Source: Strigops habroptila (taxonomy: Eukaryota > Chordata > Aves > Psittaciformes > Psittacidae). From it: DNA of 64,000 nucleotides. The translations under genes and the position numbers were made by a program. The stretch spans positions 67,001 through 131,000 of the forward strand of contig NW_022651116.1 in NCBI RefSeq assembly GCF_004027225.2, written 5' to 3'. The notes under the pieces are model-generated. The model had not been told where the DNA came from, ran no database searches, and worked only from the letters and a program-made list of their open reading frames with translations. Of this stretch, positions 1 through 19,168 are shown piece after piece. Positions within the stretch are counted from its first letter, which is position 1; each line of letters starts with the position of its first letter.

Positions 1-9560
<9,560 letters not shown>

Positions 9561-9564
9561 GCGC

Positions 9565-9665
9565 TGCTTGATGACGTCAACACGCGCTTCTGAACGCTCA
9601 TTGGGCGAGGTGGCGCTGACGCGCCGGTCGGCGCGCCGGAAGTGGGGCTTACGGTGGCCGTGGAG
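9565..9665 (+). promoter_or_regulatory. Probable FBXW9 core promoter
   Basis: A perfect CRE (TGACGTCA, 9572-9579), an inverted CCAAT box (ATTGG, about 9600-9604) and an ETS site (CCGGAAGT, about 9637-9644) are clustered in 75 bp. The FBXW9 ATG is 1 kb downstream and immediately follows a good acceptor (ccctcccctcag|ccATGG). I infer a 5' UTR intron that contains the intervening minisatellite. Confidence 0.55.
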
Positions 9666-9684
9666 ACGGGACGCGGCGGGGCCG

Positions 9685-10590
9685 GGCCCGGTACCGGGGG
9701 GGGTGTGGGAACGGGCCAAGGGGCTTTGGGGGATCCCGGTAGTGGGGATGGGGGGGAACGGGCCGGGGGCTTTGGGGTGGTCCCGGTACCGGGGGGAAGG
9801 GAACGAGCCAAGTGGCTTTGGGGGGGTCCCGGTACCGGGGGGAAGGGAACGAGCCAAGTGGCTTTGGGGGGTCCCGGTACCGGGGGGAAGGGAACGAGCC
9901 AAGTGGCTTTGGGGGGGTCCCGGTACCGGGGGGAAGGGAACGAGCCAAGTGGCTTTGGGGGGGTCCCGGTACCGGGGGGAAGGGAACGAGCCAAGTGGCT
10001 TTGGGGGGGTCCCGGTACCGGGGGGAAGGGAACGAGCCAAGGGGATTTGGAGGGGTCCCGGTACCGGGGAGGGGAGGAACGGGCCGGGGGCTTTGGGGGG
10101 TTCGCGGTATCGGGGGGGTGGAACGGGCTAAGGGGCTTTGGGGGATCTCGGTACTGGGGATGGGGGGGGAACGGGCCGGGGGCTTTGGGGGGGTCCCGGT
10201 ACCGGGGTTGGGGAACGGGCCAAGGGGCTTTGGGGGCGTCCCGGTACCGGAGGGGGGAAAAACGGGCCGGAGGCTTTGGAGGGGTCCCGGTACCGGGGAC
10301 AGGGAGAACGGGCCAAGGGGCTTTGGGGGGGTCCCGGTACCGGAGGGGTGAAAAACGGGCCGGGGGCTTTGGGGGGGTCCCGGTACCGGGGGGAAGGGAA
10401 CGAGCCAAGGGGATTTGGGGGGGTCCCGATACCGGGGAGGGGAGGAACGGGCCGGGGGCTTTGGGGGGTTCGCGGTACCGGGGGGGGAAAAACGGGCCGG
10501 GGGCTTTGGGGGGGTCTCGGTACCGGGGAAGTAGGAACGGGCCAAGGGGCTTTGGGGGAGTCCCGGTACTGGCAGTTCAACGGGAGGTAC
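9685..10590 (+). repeat. 45-46 bp minisatellite upstream of FBXW9
   Basis: About 19 units each carry the palindromic core tcccggtaccgggg, then gaagggaacgagccaagtgg and ctttgggggg. Spacing of the tcccggtacc motif is 46, 45 and 46 bp at 9781, 9827, 9872 and 9918. It lies between the likely promoter and the ATG of FBXW9, probably in a 5' UTR intron. Confidence 0.93.
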
Positions 10591-10659
10591 CGCAGCGGGG
10601 CCGGGGGGGTTCCCGGCCACCGGGAGGTGCTGAGCTGCCGCCTCGCCCTCCCCTCAGCC

Positions 10660-13296
10660 ATGGAGGGGCGGGCACAGGAGCGCGGGCCCCCGGGGCCCCC
10701 CCCGCCGGGCGCGGGGTCGCTGCTGGCGCTGCCGCCGGAGCTGCTGCTGCAGATCTGCGGGTACCTCGGGGCGCGGGAGGTGCGGGAGGTGCTGCCCCGC
10801 GTGTGCCGGGCGCTGCGGGCCCTGGCCCGGGACGCCGTGACCTGGCGGCTCCGCCTCCAGCGCAGCGCCCGCGGCCGCTTCCCAGTCCTGGAAGGTGAGG
10901 TTTGGGGCCGGGGCTGGGGGGGGGGCACCCCAAAACCTTCCCCTTGAGCGGGCTGGGAATTCCCTAATTCCGGCTCTGCCGAGCCCATGGGGTGCTGCGG
11001 GGGTGAATGTGGGGAGTTGGGGGTGCCCCTTTTGCCCATTGGACCCCCACTTCAGCACCCCACATCCCCGCTCTACCTCCCCACATCCCTGCTCTGTCCC
11101 CCATCAGACACACACACCCCCCCCCATCGGTTTTGGGGTCCCCTCTGTCTCCCCACAGAGGAGGGGTTCGACTGGTCGGCCGCCTGCGTGGACCTGGAGG
11201 AGCATCTGCAGCGCTGGGGGGGCACCGGGGCCCCCATGGAGCACTTCTCCCTGGACGAGGGACACTTTGCCTCCGTTGACACCGTCCTCCTGCTGCAGGT
11301 AGGGACGGGCCAGGCTAAAGGGGGGGCTGTGGGGGTAAAAAGGGGGGGTCCCCACCTCATCTCTGTCCCCTTCCTATATCGCAGGGGGGGACTCTGTGTG
11401 TTTCGGGGGCCCGCGACCGCAACGTCAACGTGTGGGACCTGCGGCAGCTCGGCCGGGCCCCCGGCAACGTGCTGGTGAAGACACTGGGCACCGAGCGCAC
11501 CGGGACGCACAAGGTGGGGGCACGGATGTTATTCCCCCCCCCTTTTCAAGACCCTGTTGTCCCCTTCAAGTCCTCGTCATTGCTTTTTGGGGGGGTTCCA
11601 GAGCAGTTGTGAGGCCGGTCACGGGTTTGAGGCTGCTGATGTGTGGGGCAGGAGGGAATGGATGGATTCAGAGGGAGCAAGGTGGAAGCCTCCTGGAGCT
11701 CAAGCAGAGCCCGGAGTTGGGGTGATCCCAAGGGAAAAGCAGAGGAGAAGCTGCCCCATCCCTGGCCAGGTTGGACACAGGGGCTTGGAGCAACCTGCTC
11801 TAGTGGAAGGTGGCCCTGCCCGTGGCGGGGGGGGGGAAGCTTTAAGGTCCTTCCCACCCCCCCCATTCCATGATTCCCAAGGGCTGGGTCTGGTGCTTGG
11901 CCTCCCAAGACAACAAAGTGTGTTCGGGCTCCTGGGACAGCACCGTGAAGCTGTGGGACCTGGCGGCCGAGGGGCAGCAATTTGGGGAGATCAGGTAATG
12001 CCTGGGGGGAGGGGGGGGGGAGGTTGTGGTTTTGGGGGGGTCCGGGGTGGTTTTGGGGGGGGCAGCTGCTCCCAGCCCTTCCCTTGCCCGCAGGGAGAAG
12101 GCTGCCGTGTTGTGCTTGTCCTACCGCCCCAACGTCCTCGTCACCGGCACCTTCAACAGGACCGTGACCATCTACGACCCGCGAGGTTGGTGCTGCCCAG
12201 GATTTGGGGGGGTTGTCCCTGGGATGAAAGGGGGGGACCCCAGCTCAAACCAATCCCCCCCCTCCCGCCCCATCCTCCTGCAGCAGGGCAGCCCCCGGTG
12301 CACAGCTACAAGCCCCACGCCAGCGCCGTCCTGGCCCTGGTGGCCGATGAGCGGCTCATCTTATCGGGCAGCGAGGACCGGACCCTCGTTGTCTACGACC
12401 GACGGGCTGCCAGGGTCCTCCAGCGGCTGCAGGTGGGTGCAAACACCCCCCCAAAAAAGGGGGGACACACACACAGAGGGGGAGTCTGTCCCTTTGCACC
12501 AGTTCTAATGGAAGCCCTGAGATGTGGGGTGCAGCGGGAACCCCTCACGCTTCTCTGTGCCCGCAGCTGGAGAGCTACCTGCTCTCCATGTCCTACCAGG
12601 GCACAGAGCTCTGGGCTGGCGACAACCGTGGCCACGTCTATGTCTTTGGGAACAGCAGCGGCAGCTTCCAGCCCGCCCAGGTTGGGCCCCCCCCCCCCCC
12701 CCCCGAGGAGGGAGGTTGGGGGGGCGCAGGGGGTACCCCGAGCTCTCACACTTGGGGCTTTGTGCCCCTTCTCTGCAGTACTTCGATGTGGGGCACCGGC
12801 TGCAGATCACGGGGCTCTGGCACTCGCTGGGCTCCCTCTACACCACCTCCACCGACAGGTCGCTGCGGGTGAGCGTGTCCCCCCCCCAGGCCCCATCTCA
12901 TCTTTTGGGGGCTTTTGGGGGGGCTCTGACCCCCCAGGTAGGGGGCCTGTCAATGGGCTTTTGTTGTGTTGCAGATACACGTCCCTACGGACCCTCCCCG
13001 CACCATCTGCTCCTGGACGCAAGATGACGTGTTCAATGGGGTAAGGAGGCTCTGGCACACGTGTGTACCCGCCCTGCACATGTGTGTACACACGTGTACA
13101 AGCACCTTGCTCTCTGCCCTGCTGCTGGGATGGTCCCGGCACCGGGGGCTCCCTGGAGGGGGGGGGAAATGCCCCCCAAGCAGCCCCCCGACACCTCTCG
13201 TTGCCTTCCCCCCCCCTCCAGATCAGCGTGGAGGGTGACGTGGTGGCAGCCGCCTCCGGGGGCCTCTCGGTTGAAGTGTGGAGGCTCCGGACCTGA
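10660..13296 (+). CDS. FBXW9: F-box and WD40 repeat protein 9
   Basis: Substrate-recognition subunit of an SCF (SKP1-CUL1-F-box) ubiquitin ligase, by family. Ten exons: 10660-10894, 11159-11298, 11385-11513, 11882-11994, 12094-12185, 12287-12432, 12567-12680, 12779-12868, 12975-13040, 13222-13296, totalling 399 residues. The F-box is at about residues 24-65 ([16 protein letters not shown]), followed by WD40 blades with [26 protein letters not shown] and [13 protein letters not shown]; the protein ends VEVWRLRT. The start has a strong Kozak context (gccATGG) and the N-terminus is shorter than in human. The exon at 12287 has a tandem CAGCAG acceptor, so 12284 is an equally in-phase alternative adding one residue. 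The acceptor of exon 11882 abuts a CR1 tail. Confidence 0.96.
11740..11878 (+). mobile_element. CR1 LINE 3' end in FBXW9 intron 3
   Basis: The stretch ggcttggagcaacctgctct, agtggaaggtggccctgccc, tttaaggtccttcccaccc and ccattccatgattcc matches the well-known 3' terminus of avian CR1 (ggagcaacctggtctagtgg; ttaaggtcccttccaaccc; attctatgattct). It ends at about 11878, three bases before the acceptor AG (11880-11881) of FBXW9 exon 4. Confidence 0.88.
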
Positions 13297-13471
13297 TGCT
13301 GCGGCCGCGGTCTCGCGTTCACGCTGCCCCCAACCGGGGTTCCGGGGGCTCCCTGCCGGGTGCGGGGTCCCCTCTGTGAGCCCCCCCCCCGTCCACCCCC
13401 CGGCATGGAGGAGCCACGGGCCGGGCCCGGGGCCCTCGCTGGGGCTGGCAGCCTGGTGCTTGTTTGTGGGT

Positions 13472-13477
13472 ATTAAA
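13472..13477 (+). terminator. FBXW9 polyadenylation signal (ATTAAA)
   Basis: ATTAAA lies 176 bp after the FBXW9 stop, with a T-rich and GT-containing stretch downstream. The only other content of the 392-bp gap 13297-13688 is the DHPS promoter and 5' UTR. Confidence 0.75.
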
Positions 13478-13599
13478 CGGATTTTGCAGACACGGTGGTT
13501 TTGGGGCGAAATTGGGCGGTTTTGGGGCACCGCAGGAGACGGGAGGGGTCGAGGGAGCGCTGAGCCGAAACCTTTCGCTTTTGGGAGGCTTTTGCCCCT

Positions 13600-13688
13600 C
13601 CGCGGCCACCGTCTCCGCCTCCAAGATGGCGGCGCGCAGCGGCGGCGCGGCGCCGTGAAGGGGAGCGGAGCGGAGCGGCGGGAGCGCG
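13600..13688 (+). promoter_or_regulatory. DHPS promoter/5' UTR with YY1 motif and uORF
   Basis: The sequence ccaagatggcggc (13621-13633) is the canonical YY1 initiator-region motif of housekeeping promoters. Its ATG (13626) opens a 10-codon uORF, MAARSGGAAP, ending at 13658, 30 nt ahead of the DHPS start. Confidence 0.55.
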
Positions 13689-15951
13689 ATGGCGGCGCCG
13701 GGCCCCGTCCCCGCCGCGGCGCTTCGGGCCGTGCTGAGGCCGAGCGGGCCGCTCCCGCCCGACGCGCTCCCGGTGCGCGGCTACGACTTCGCGGGCGGCC
13801 CGGACCACGCCGCGCTGCTCCGCTCCTTCCTCACCACCGGCTTCCAGGCCACCAGCTTCGCTCAGGCCGTCGCTGAGATCCACCGGATGGTGCGAACGCC
13901 GCGGAGCCGGGGCGGGCGGCGGGAAGGGGAGGTCCCGGCTCCGTCCTCATCCCGCTCCCCCGCCCCATAGATCGAGGCGAAGCTGGAGCCGCTGAGCGAG
14001 GAGGAGCGGGGCCGCGCCGGGCTGGGCGGGCAGCGGCCGCCCTCGGGCTGCACCATCTTCCTGGGCTTCACCTCCAACCTCATCAGCTCCGGCGTCCGGG
14101 AGAGCATCCGGTACCTGGTGCAGCACAACATGGTACGTGGAGACCCCCGGGGGGGTGGCTCGGGGTGTCCCCTGCCCCAGCCGCAAGGTCCCGGTGGGCT
14201 TCCCCCGGGGGTGGCCCCGGGGGTCCCCGCACCCAGCTCTGAGCTGCCCCTTGGGTCGGGTCCAAGGGGGGAGGCTCCGCTCTGGGGGGGGGTGTGTGTA
14301 TCCCGCGGCATTCCCAATGTCCTCCCAGGGGGGTCCCAGGGGGTCCCCAATGGTGTCTCCCACCCCAGGTGGACGTGCTGGTGACCACGGCCGGGGGGGT
14401 GGAGGAAGATCTCATCAAGTGCCTGGCGCCCACCTACATCGGGGACTTCAGCCTGAGGGGTCGGGATCTGCGCCAGAGCGGGATCAACAGGTACAGGGGG
14501 TCCTCTTTGGGGTGGGGGGGGCCCCGCTGCTGCTTGGGGGTCCCCTTTGGGACATGGGGGGGTCCCCTCTGCTGCTTGGGGGTCCCCTTTGGGGCATGGG
14601 GGGTCCCCTCTGCTGCTTGGGGGTCTCCTCTGGGGGCTGCTCCTGATCCTGATTCCCAGGATTGGGAACCTCTTGGTGCCCAACGATAACTACTGCAAGT
14701 TTGAGGACTGGTTGATGCCCATCTTGGAGAAGATGGTGGACGAGCAGGAAACGCAGGTGTGGGGGCCATGGGGGGGACACAGAGGGGGCCGTGGAGGGGG
14801 CCGTGTGTGCATGTGGGGGGGCTCAGTGTGATGCCCCCCCTCCCCAGGGCACGAGGTGGACCCCATCGAGGATGATCGCGCGGCTGGGCCGGGAGATCAA
14901 CAACCCGGAGTCGGTCTGTTACTGGGCACAGAAGGTTGGTGGACACGGGGGGGGGGGGGACACGACACGGGGTCGCTGTGGGGGGGGTGTCATTGTGGGG
15001 GGGGGGTGTCACCGTCCCCTCTTTGCCTGTGACCACGCTGTGGTTCCAGAACAAGATCCCGGTGCTGAGCCCGGCGCTCACCGATGGCTCCCTCGGGGAC
15101 ATGATCTTCTTCCACTCCTACAAGCGCCCGGGGCTGGTGCTGGATATAGTGGAAGGTCAGTGGGTCCCCTCGGGGGGGTGTCCTGGACACTGGGGTCACC
15201 CCCTGGATACTGGGGTTCCCCCCCCTTGGACATTGGGGTCTCCCCTCTTGGGCACCAGGGTCTCCTCTTGGACACTGAGGTCCCCCCTTGGACATCAGGG
15301 GTTCCCTCTTGGACTGTGGGGTCTCCCCCTTGGACTGTGGGGTCTCCCCCTTGGACATGAGGGTGTGCTCTTGGACACTGGGGTCCCCCCCAGGCCATTG
15401 GGGTCCCCCCTGAGCGCACCCCTCCCGCAGACCTGCGCCTCATCAACACCGAGGCCATCTTCGCGAGGAAGACGGGGATGATCATCCTGGGCGGGGGCCT
15501 GGTGAAGCACCACATCGCCAACGCCAACCTCATGGTGAGGACATGGTTGGGGAGGGGGGACACAAGGGGAACCCCCCCCCCCCAAGGGCCGGGGGTCACC
15601 CCACTTTTTGCCCCGCAGAGGAACGGGGCCGATTTCTCCGTCTACGTGAACACGGCGCAGGAGTTCGATGGCTCCGACTCAGGAGCGCGGCCGGATGAGG
15701 CTGTGTCCTGGGGCAAGATCCGCATGGATGCCACCCCTGTCAAGGTGGGATTGGGGGGGGGAAGGATTTGGGGGTACCCCAAGGGGGGGGTCTCCCCAAT
15801 TCTCACCCTTCTTCCCTGCCCCCAGGTCTATGCTGATGCCTCCCTGGTCTTCCCGCTGCTGGTGGCAGAGACGTTTGCCCGGAGAGCTGATGCTTTCCCT
15901 TTGGATACAGCAGGACATGATGCTGGGGGGGACCCGGGGGTTGGGAATTGA
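13689..15951 (+). CDS. DHPS: Deoxyhypusine synthase
   Basis: Transfers the aminobutyl group of spermidine to a lysine of eIF5A (NAD-dependent), the first step of hypusine formation, in the cytosol. Nine exons: 13689-13889, 13971-14132, 14369-14490, 14660-14756, 14848-14934, 15050-15155, 15431-15534, 15619-15744, 15826-15951, giving 376 residues (human 369). Family blocks include [77 protein letters not shown] and [18 protein letters not shown]. Lys326 in VSWGKIR aligns with the enzyme-intermediate lysine (human Lys329). After [11 protein letters not shown] the C-terminus ([17 protein letters not shown]) does not resemble the usual short acidic tail. The gene overlaps the antisense WDR83 3' end. 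Confidence 0.97.
14500..14645 (+). repeat. Short tandem array in DHPS intron 3
   Basis: About three to four units of about 40 bp built from tgctgcttgggggtcccctt and tggggcatggggggtcccct fill most of the 169-bp intron. Confidence 0.7.
15175..15415 (+). repeat. About 20-bp tandem array in DHPS intron 6
   Basis: Around ten degenerate units of the form cttggacactggggtctccc between exons 15050-15155 and 15431-15534. Units at 15300-15360 (cttggactgtggggtctccc) are nearly identical to each other. Confidence 0.8.
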
Positions 15952-16086
15952 ACCCCCACTTTGAGGGGGTGTTAAGAACCCCCAGTTTGGGGGGGGGCTG
16001 AGCCCCAACTACCTCTGCAGGGGTTCTAATCCATCCATGTGTGTGTGTTCCCCTTTCCAGTGCTTGTATTTATTTGAGCTGCTCGC

Positions 16087-16092
16087 AATAAA
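16087..16092 (+). terminator. DHPS polyadenylation signal (AATAAA)
   Basis: AATAAA lies 136 bp after the DHPS stop. Cleavage 15-25 nt further would fall at about 16105-16115, inside the predicted WDR83 3' UTR on the other strand. Confidence 0.85.
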
Positions 16093-16118
16093 GCACCACA
16101 GTCCCTCCACAGAGCGGG

Positions 16119-16124
16119 TTTATT
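16119..16124 (-). terminator. WDR83 polyadenylation signal (AATAAA on minus)
   Basis: TTTATT on the plus strand reads AATAAA for WDR83, 63 bp past its stop codon. Cleavage would fall at about 16097-16109, overlapping the DHPS 3' end. Confidence 0.8.
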
Positions 16125-16186
16125 CCTGGATCTTGGGGGGCACAGAGGGGTCCCCCCCAGGCTGTGACCCCCCCAAACCCACCACG

Positions 16187-19079
16187 TCACGTCCCTGTAT
16201 CGCCCTGGGCTTGGAAGGAGTCCTCCCGCCACAGCTGGACCTGGCCCTCGGTGGCAGCGAGCAGGCAGGGCAAGGTGGGGTGGAAGCAGAGCGACTGCAC
16301 CACGCCGCGGCCCACCAGCAAGCTGAGGGCGAGTGAGCCCTAAAAACGGGGGGGTGAGGAGATGGGGGGGACCCCAAAACATGGCCTTGAACCCCCCCCT
16401 ATGCCTTCTTTCACCCATTTACCTCCACGAGGTCCCAAAAGTAGACGTATCCATCCTCGGAGGCGCAGCCCACGTGGGCATCCCGCTCGCTCAACACGCA
16501 GTCCAGCCGGTACGTCGTGCTGCGGTGGCCCTTGTACCTATGGGGAAGGACATGGGGGGAAGTGGGGGGGTCCCCAAAACCCTTACCCCCCCCCCCCGGG
16601 CAGGGCACAGGGCGCTGGGGAGGGGGCTCATACTCGCCCAGCAGCTCGCCCGTGTCCTTGTCCAGCAGGCGCAGTGTGGAGTCAAGGCTGGCGGCGAGGG
16701 TGCATTGCCCGTCCTTGCTGAAGCACACACTGGTGATGGGGCCTGGGGAGCATATGGAAGTTTGGGGGGGTCCTAGGGACCCCCCCCCATTCTGGTTTGG
16801 GGCCTGAGCACCCTGGTTTGGGACCCCCCCGACTCACTCCCGACGTAGTCACTGTAGAGCTGCCCTGCGCGGAGGTCGTAGCGCCGGACGTGACCATCCA
16901 CGGAGCTGGGGAAAACGGGGGGGGGGGGGGTGGTTGGTGTTGGGGGGCACCCCCCCCCCCCCGCTCCACCCCATTGTGGGGGACAAGGGAGGGCTCCCCA
17001 TGGGCCTCACCCCGAAAGGATCTCGTGGTTGGAGAGCTTCACGCTGGAGACGCCGTCCTTGGCCTCATCCAGGACCTGGACGGGGTCAGGGCGACGCGAG
17101 CGGCAGTCCCAGCACCGCACGGTGGAGTCGATGGAGCCTGGGGGGGGGGAAAGGGGTATTGGGGGGGCTCTAGCGTTGACAGGGGCCCCCCCAAACCACT
17201 TCCCTTACCTGACACAATGATGGTGGCCTCCTCGTTGAACTGGACACAGTTCACTTTCTATGGGAGACGCAGGGAGTCAGTGGCCCATAGGAAGCCTTAA
17301 AACCCCCCTCCCCTCCCCGGAGCCCCCCAAATGCCTCCCAGAGACCCCAAACCCCCTCCAGAGACCCCGATTTCCCCCCGGAGCCCCCCCGCATCCTCAC
17401 CCCTGCGTGGCCCCGGTACTTGCGGAGCACTTTCCCGGTGGCCACGTCCCACAGCGCCACCGTCTTGTCGGCGCCGCAGGAGCAGAGTTGGCTGTTGTCA
17501 AAGGAGCTGGGGGGGGGGACGACACGGACATGGGACCCCCCCATCAGCGGGGCTGAGGGGGGGCTCCCCGAGGGGTTGGGGTCCCCGCAAGCCCCGCTCC
17601 TTACCCGGCGGCGTCCAGCACCTCGTAGCCGTGGCCCTGGTAGGAGCGCAGCGCTGTGCCCTTGTGCGGGTTCCAGAGCTTGAGGGTCTTGTCGCTGCCG
17701 CAGGTCAGGCAGTAATTCCCGTCCGCTGGAATGGGGAGAGGGGGGGGGAATGCGGTGACCCCCCCCCCCCGCACCCCAAATGGCTCCTTCTCACCCCAGC
17801 AACCGGGCTTCACAGTGAGCGCCCCACACAGCGGGATGGGGACCGCTCCCTGCCTCTCCATGGGGTGGGAGCAAGGAATTGGGGGCCCTTGTGCCCCCCC
17901 CCCAGCTCCCGTTTCCCGCGGGATGGGACCCGAGCCCCGCTCTCCCGCCCCGTTACGGGTCCCGTTCCCCCGCAGGATGCGACCCGAGACCCGCTCCCCC
18001 CGCCCCGTTACGGGTCCCGTTCCCCCGCGGGATGGGACCCGAGCCCGGCTCCTCCGCCCCGTTACGGGTCCTGTTCCCCCGCAGGATGGGACCCGAGCCG
18101 CGCTCCCCCCGCCCCGTTACGGGTCCCGTTCCCCCGCAGGATGGGACCCGAGCCCCGCTCCCCCTGCCCCGTTACGGGTCCAGTTCCCCCGCAGGATGAG
18201 ACCCGAGACCCGAGCCCCGCTCCCCGCCCCGTTACGGGTCCCGTTTCCCGCAGGATGGGACCCGAGCCCCGCTCTCCCTCCCCGTTACGGGTCCCGTTTC
18301 CCGCAGGATGGAACTCGAGCCTCGCTCTCCCCCGCCCCGTTACGGGTCCCGTTTCCCGCAGGATGGGACCCGAGCCCCGCTCTCCGCCCCGTTACGGGTC
18401 CCGTTTCCCGCAGGATGGGACCCGAGCCCCGCTCTCCGCCCCGTTACGGGTCCCGTTCCCCCGCAGGATGGGACCCGAGCCCCGCTCTCCGCCCCGTTAC
18501 GGGTCCCGTTTCCCGCAGGATGGGACCCGAGCCCCGCTCTCCGCCCCGTTACGGGTCCCGTTCCCCCGCAGGATGGGACCCGAGCCCCGCTCCCCGCCCC
18601 GTTACGCGTCCCGTTTCCCGCAGGATAGGACCCGAGCCCCGCTCCCCGCCCCGTTACGGGTCCCGTTCCCCCGCAGGATGGGACCCGAGCCCCGCTCCCC
18701 GCCCCGTTACGGGTCCCGTTTCCCGCAGGATAGGACCCGAGCCCCGCTCCCCGCCCCTTTACGGGTCCCGTTTCCCGCGGGATGGGACCCGAGCCCCGCT
18801 CCCCCCGCCCCGTTACGGGTCCCGTTCCCCCGCAGGATGAGACCCGAGCCCCGCTCGCCCTCCCCGTTAAGGGTCCCGTTTCCCGCAGGATGGGACCCGA
18901 GCCCCGCTCCCCCCGCCCCGTTACGGGTCCCGTTCCCCCGCAGGATGGGGCCCGGGCGCCGCGCCGCCGGTCGCACCGTTGAAGCGGACGGCCCGCACCG
19001 CTCCCTGCCCGCACTCCAGGGTCTGCACCCGCTGCCGCGGCAGCTCGGGCCGGCTGGGCCGGGGCTGCGGGAAAGCCAT
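16187..19079 (-). CDS. WDR83: WD repeat-containing protein 83 (MORG1)
   Basis: Seven-bladed WD40 scaffold reported in ERK signalling, PHD3 binding and spliceosomes. Nine minus-strand exons, 5' to 3': 18977-19079, 17605-17725, 17401-17506, 17209-17257, 17011-17137, 16838-16905, 16634-16742, 16423-16537, 16187-16339, totalling 316 residues (human 315). It starts [22 protein letters not shown] motifs include [71 protein letters not shown] and [13 protein letters not shown]. It ends AQGDTGT. Intron 1 holds a 1-kb minisatellite. The gene shares a divergent promoter with WDR83OS and converges on DHPS, the same arrangement as in mammals. Confidence 0.97.
17895..18955 (+). repeat. About 52-55 bp minisatellite in WDR83 intron 1
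   Basis: Roughly 20 units of gttacgggtcccgtttcccg, caggatgggacccgagcccc, gctctccgcccc. Units alternate between a tttcccgcag and a ttcccccgcag form. It lies antisense to WDR83 as written and fills nearly all of the 1.25-kb intron 17726-18976. Confidence 0.93.
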
Positions 19080-19168
19080 CGGCGGGGCTCGGCCCCGGCA
19101 GCGGAGCCGGAGCTGGAGCCGCGGCGGCTTCTTCCGGTGGCGGCGGCGGAAGCGGGCGGCGGCGCGCT
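19080..19168. promoter_or_regulatory. Divergent WDR83 / WDR83OS promoter
   Basis: Only 89 bp separate the two start codons. The interval is CpG-rich, has no TATA box, and contains ETS-type cttccgg and ggcggaagc motifs. It must hold both 5' UTRs and start sites, so this is a compact bidirectional promoter. Confidence 0.75.
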
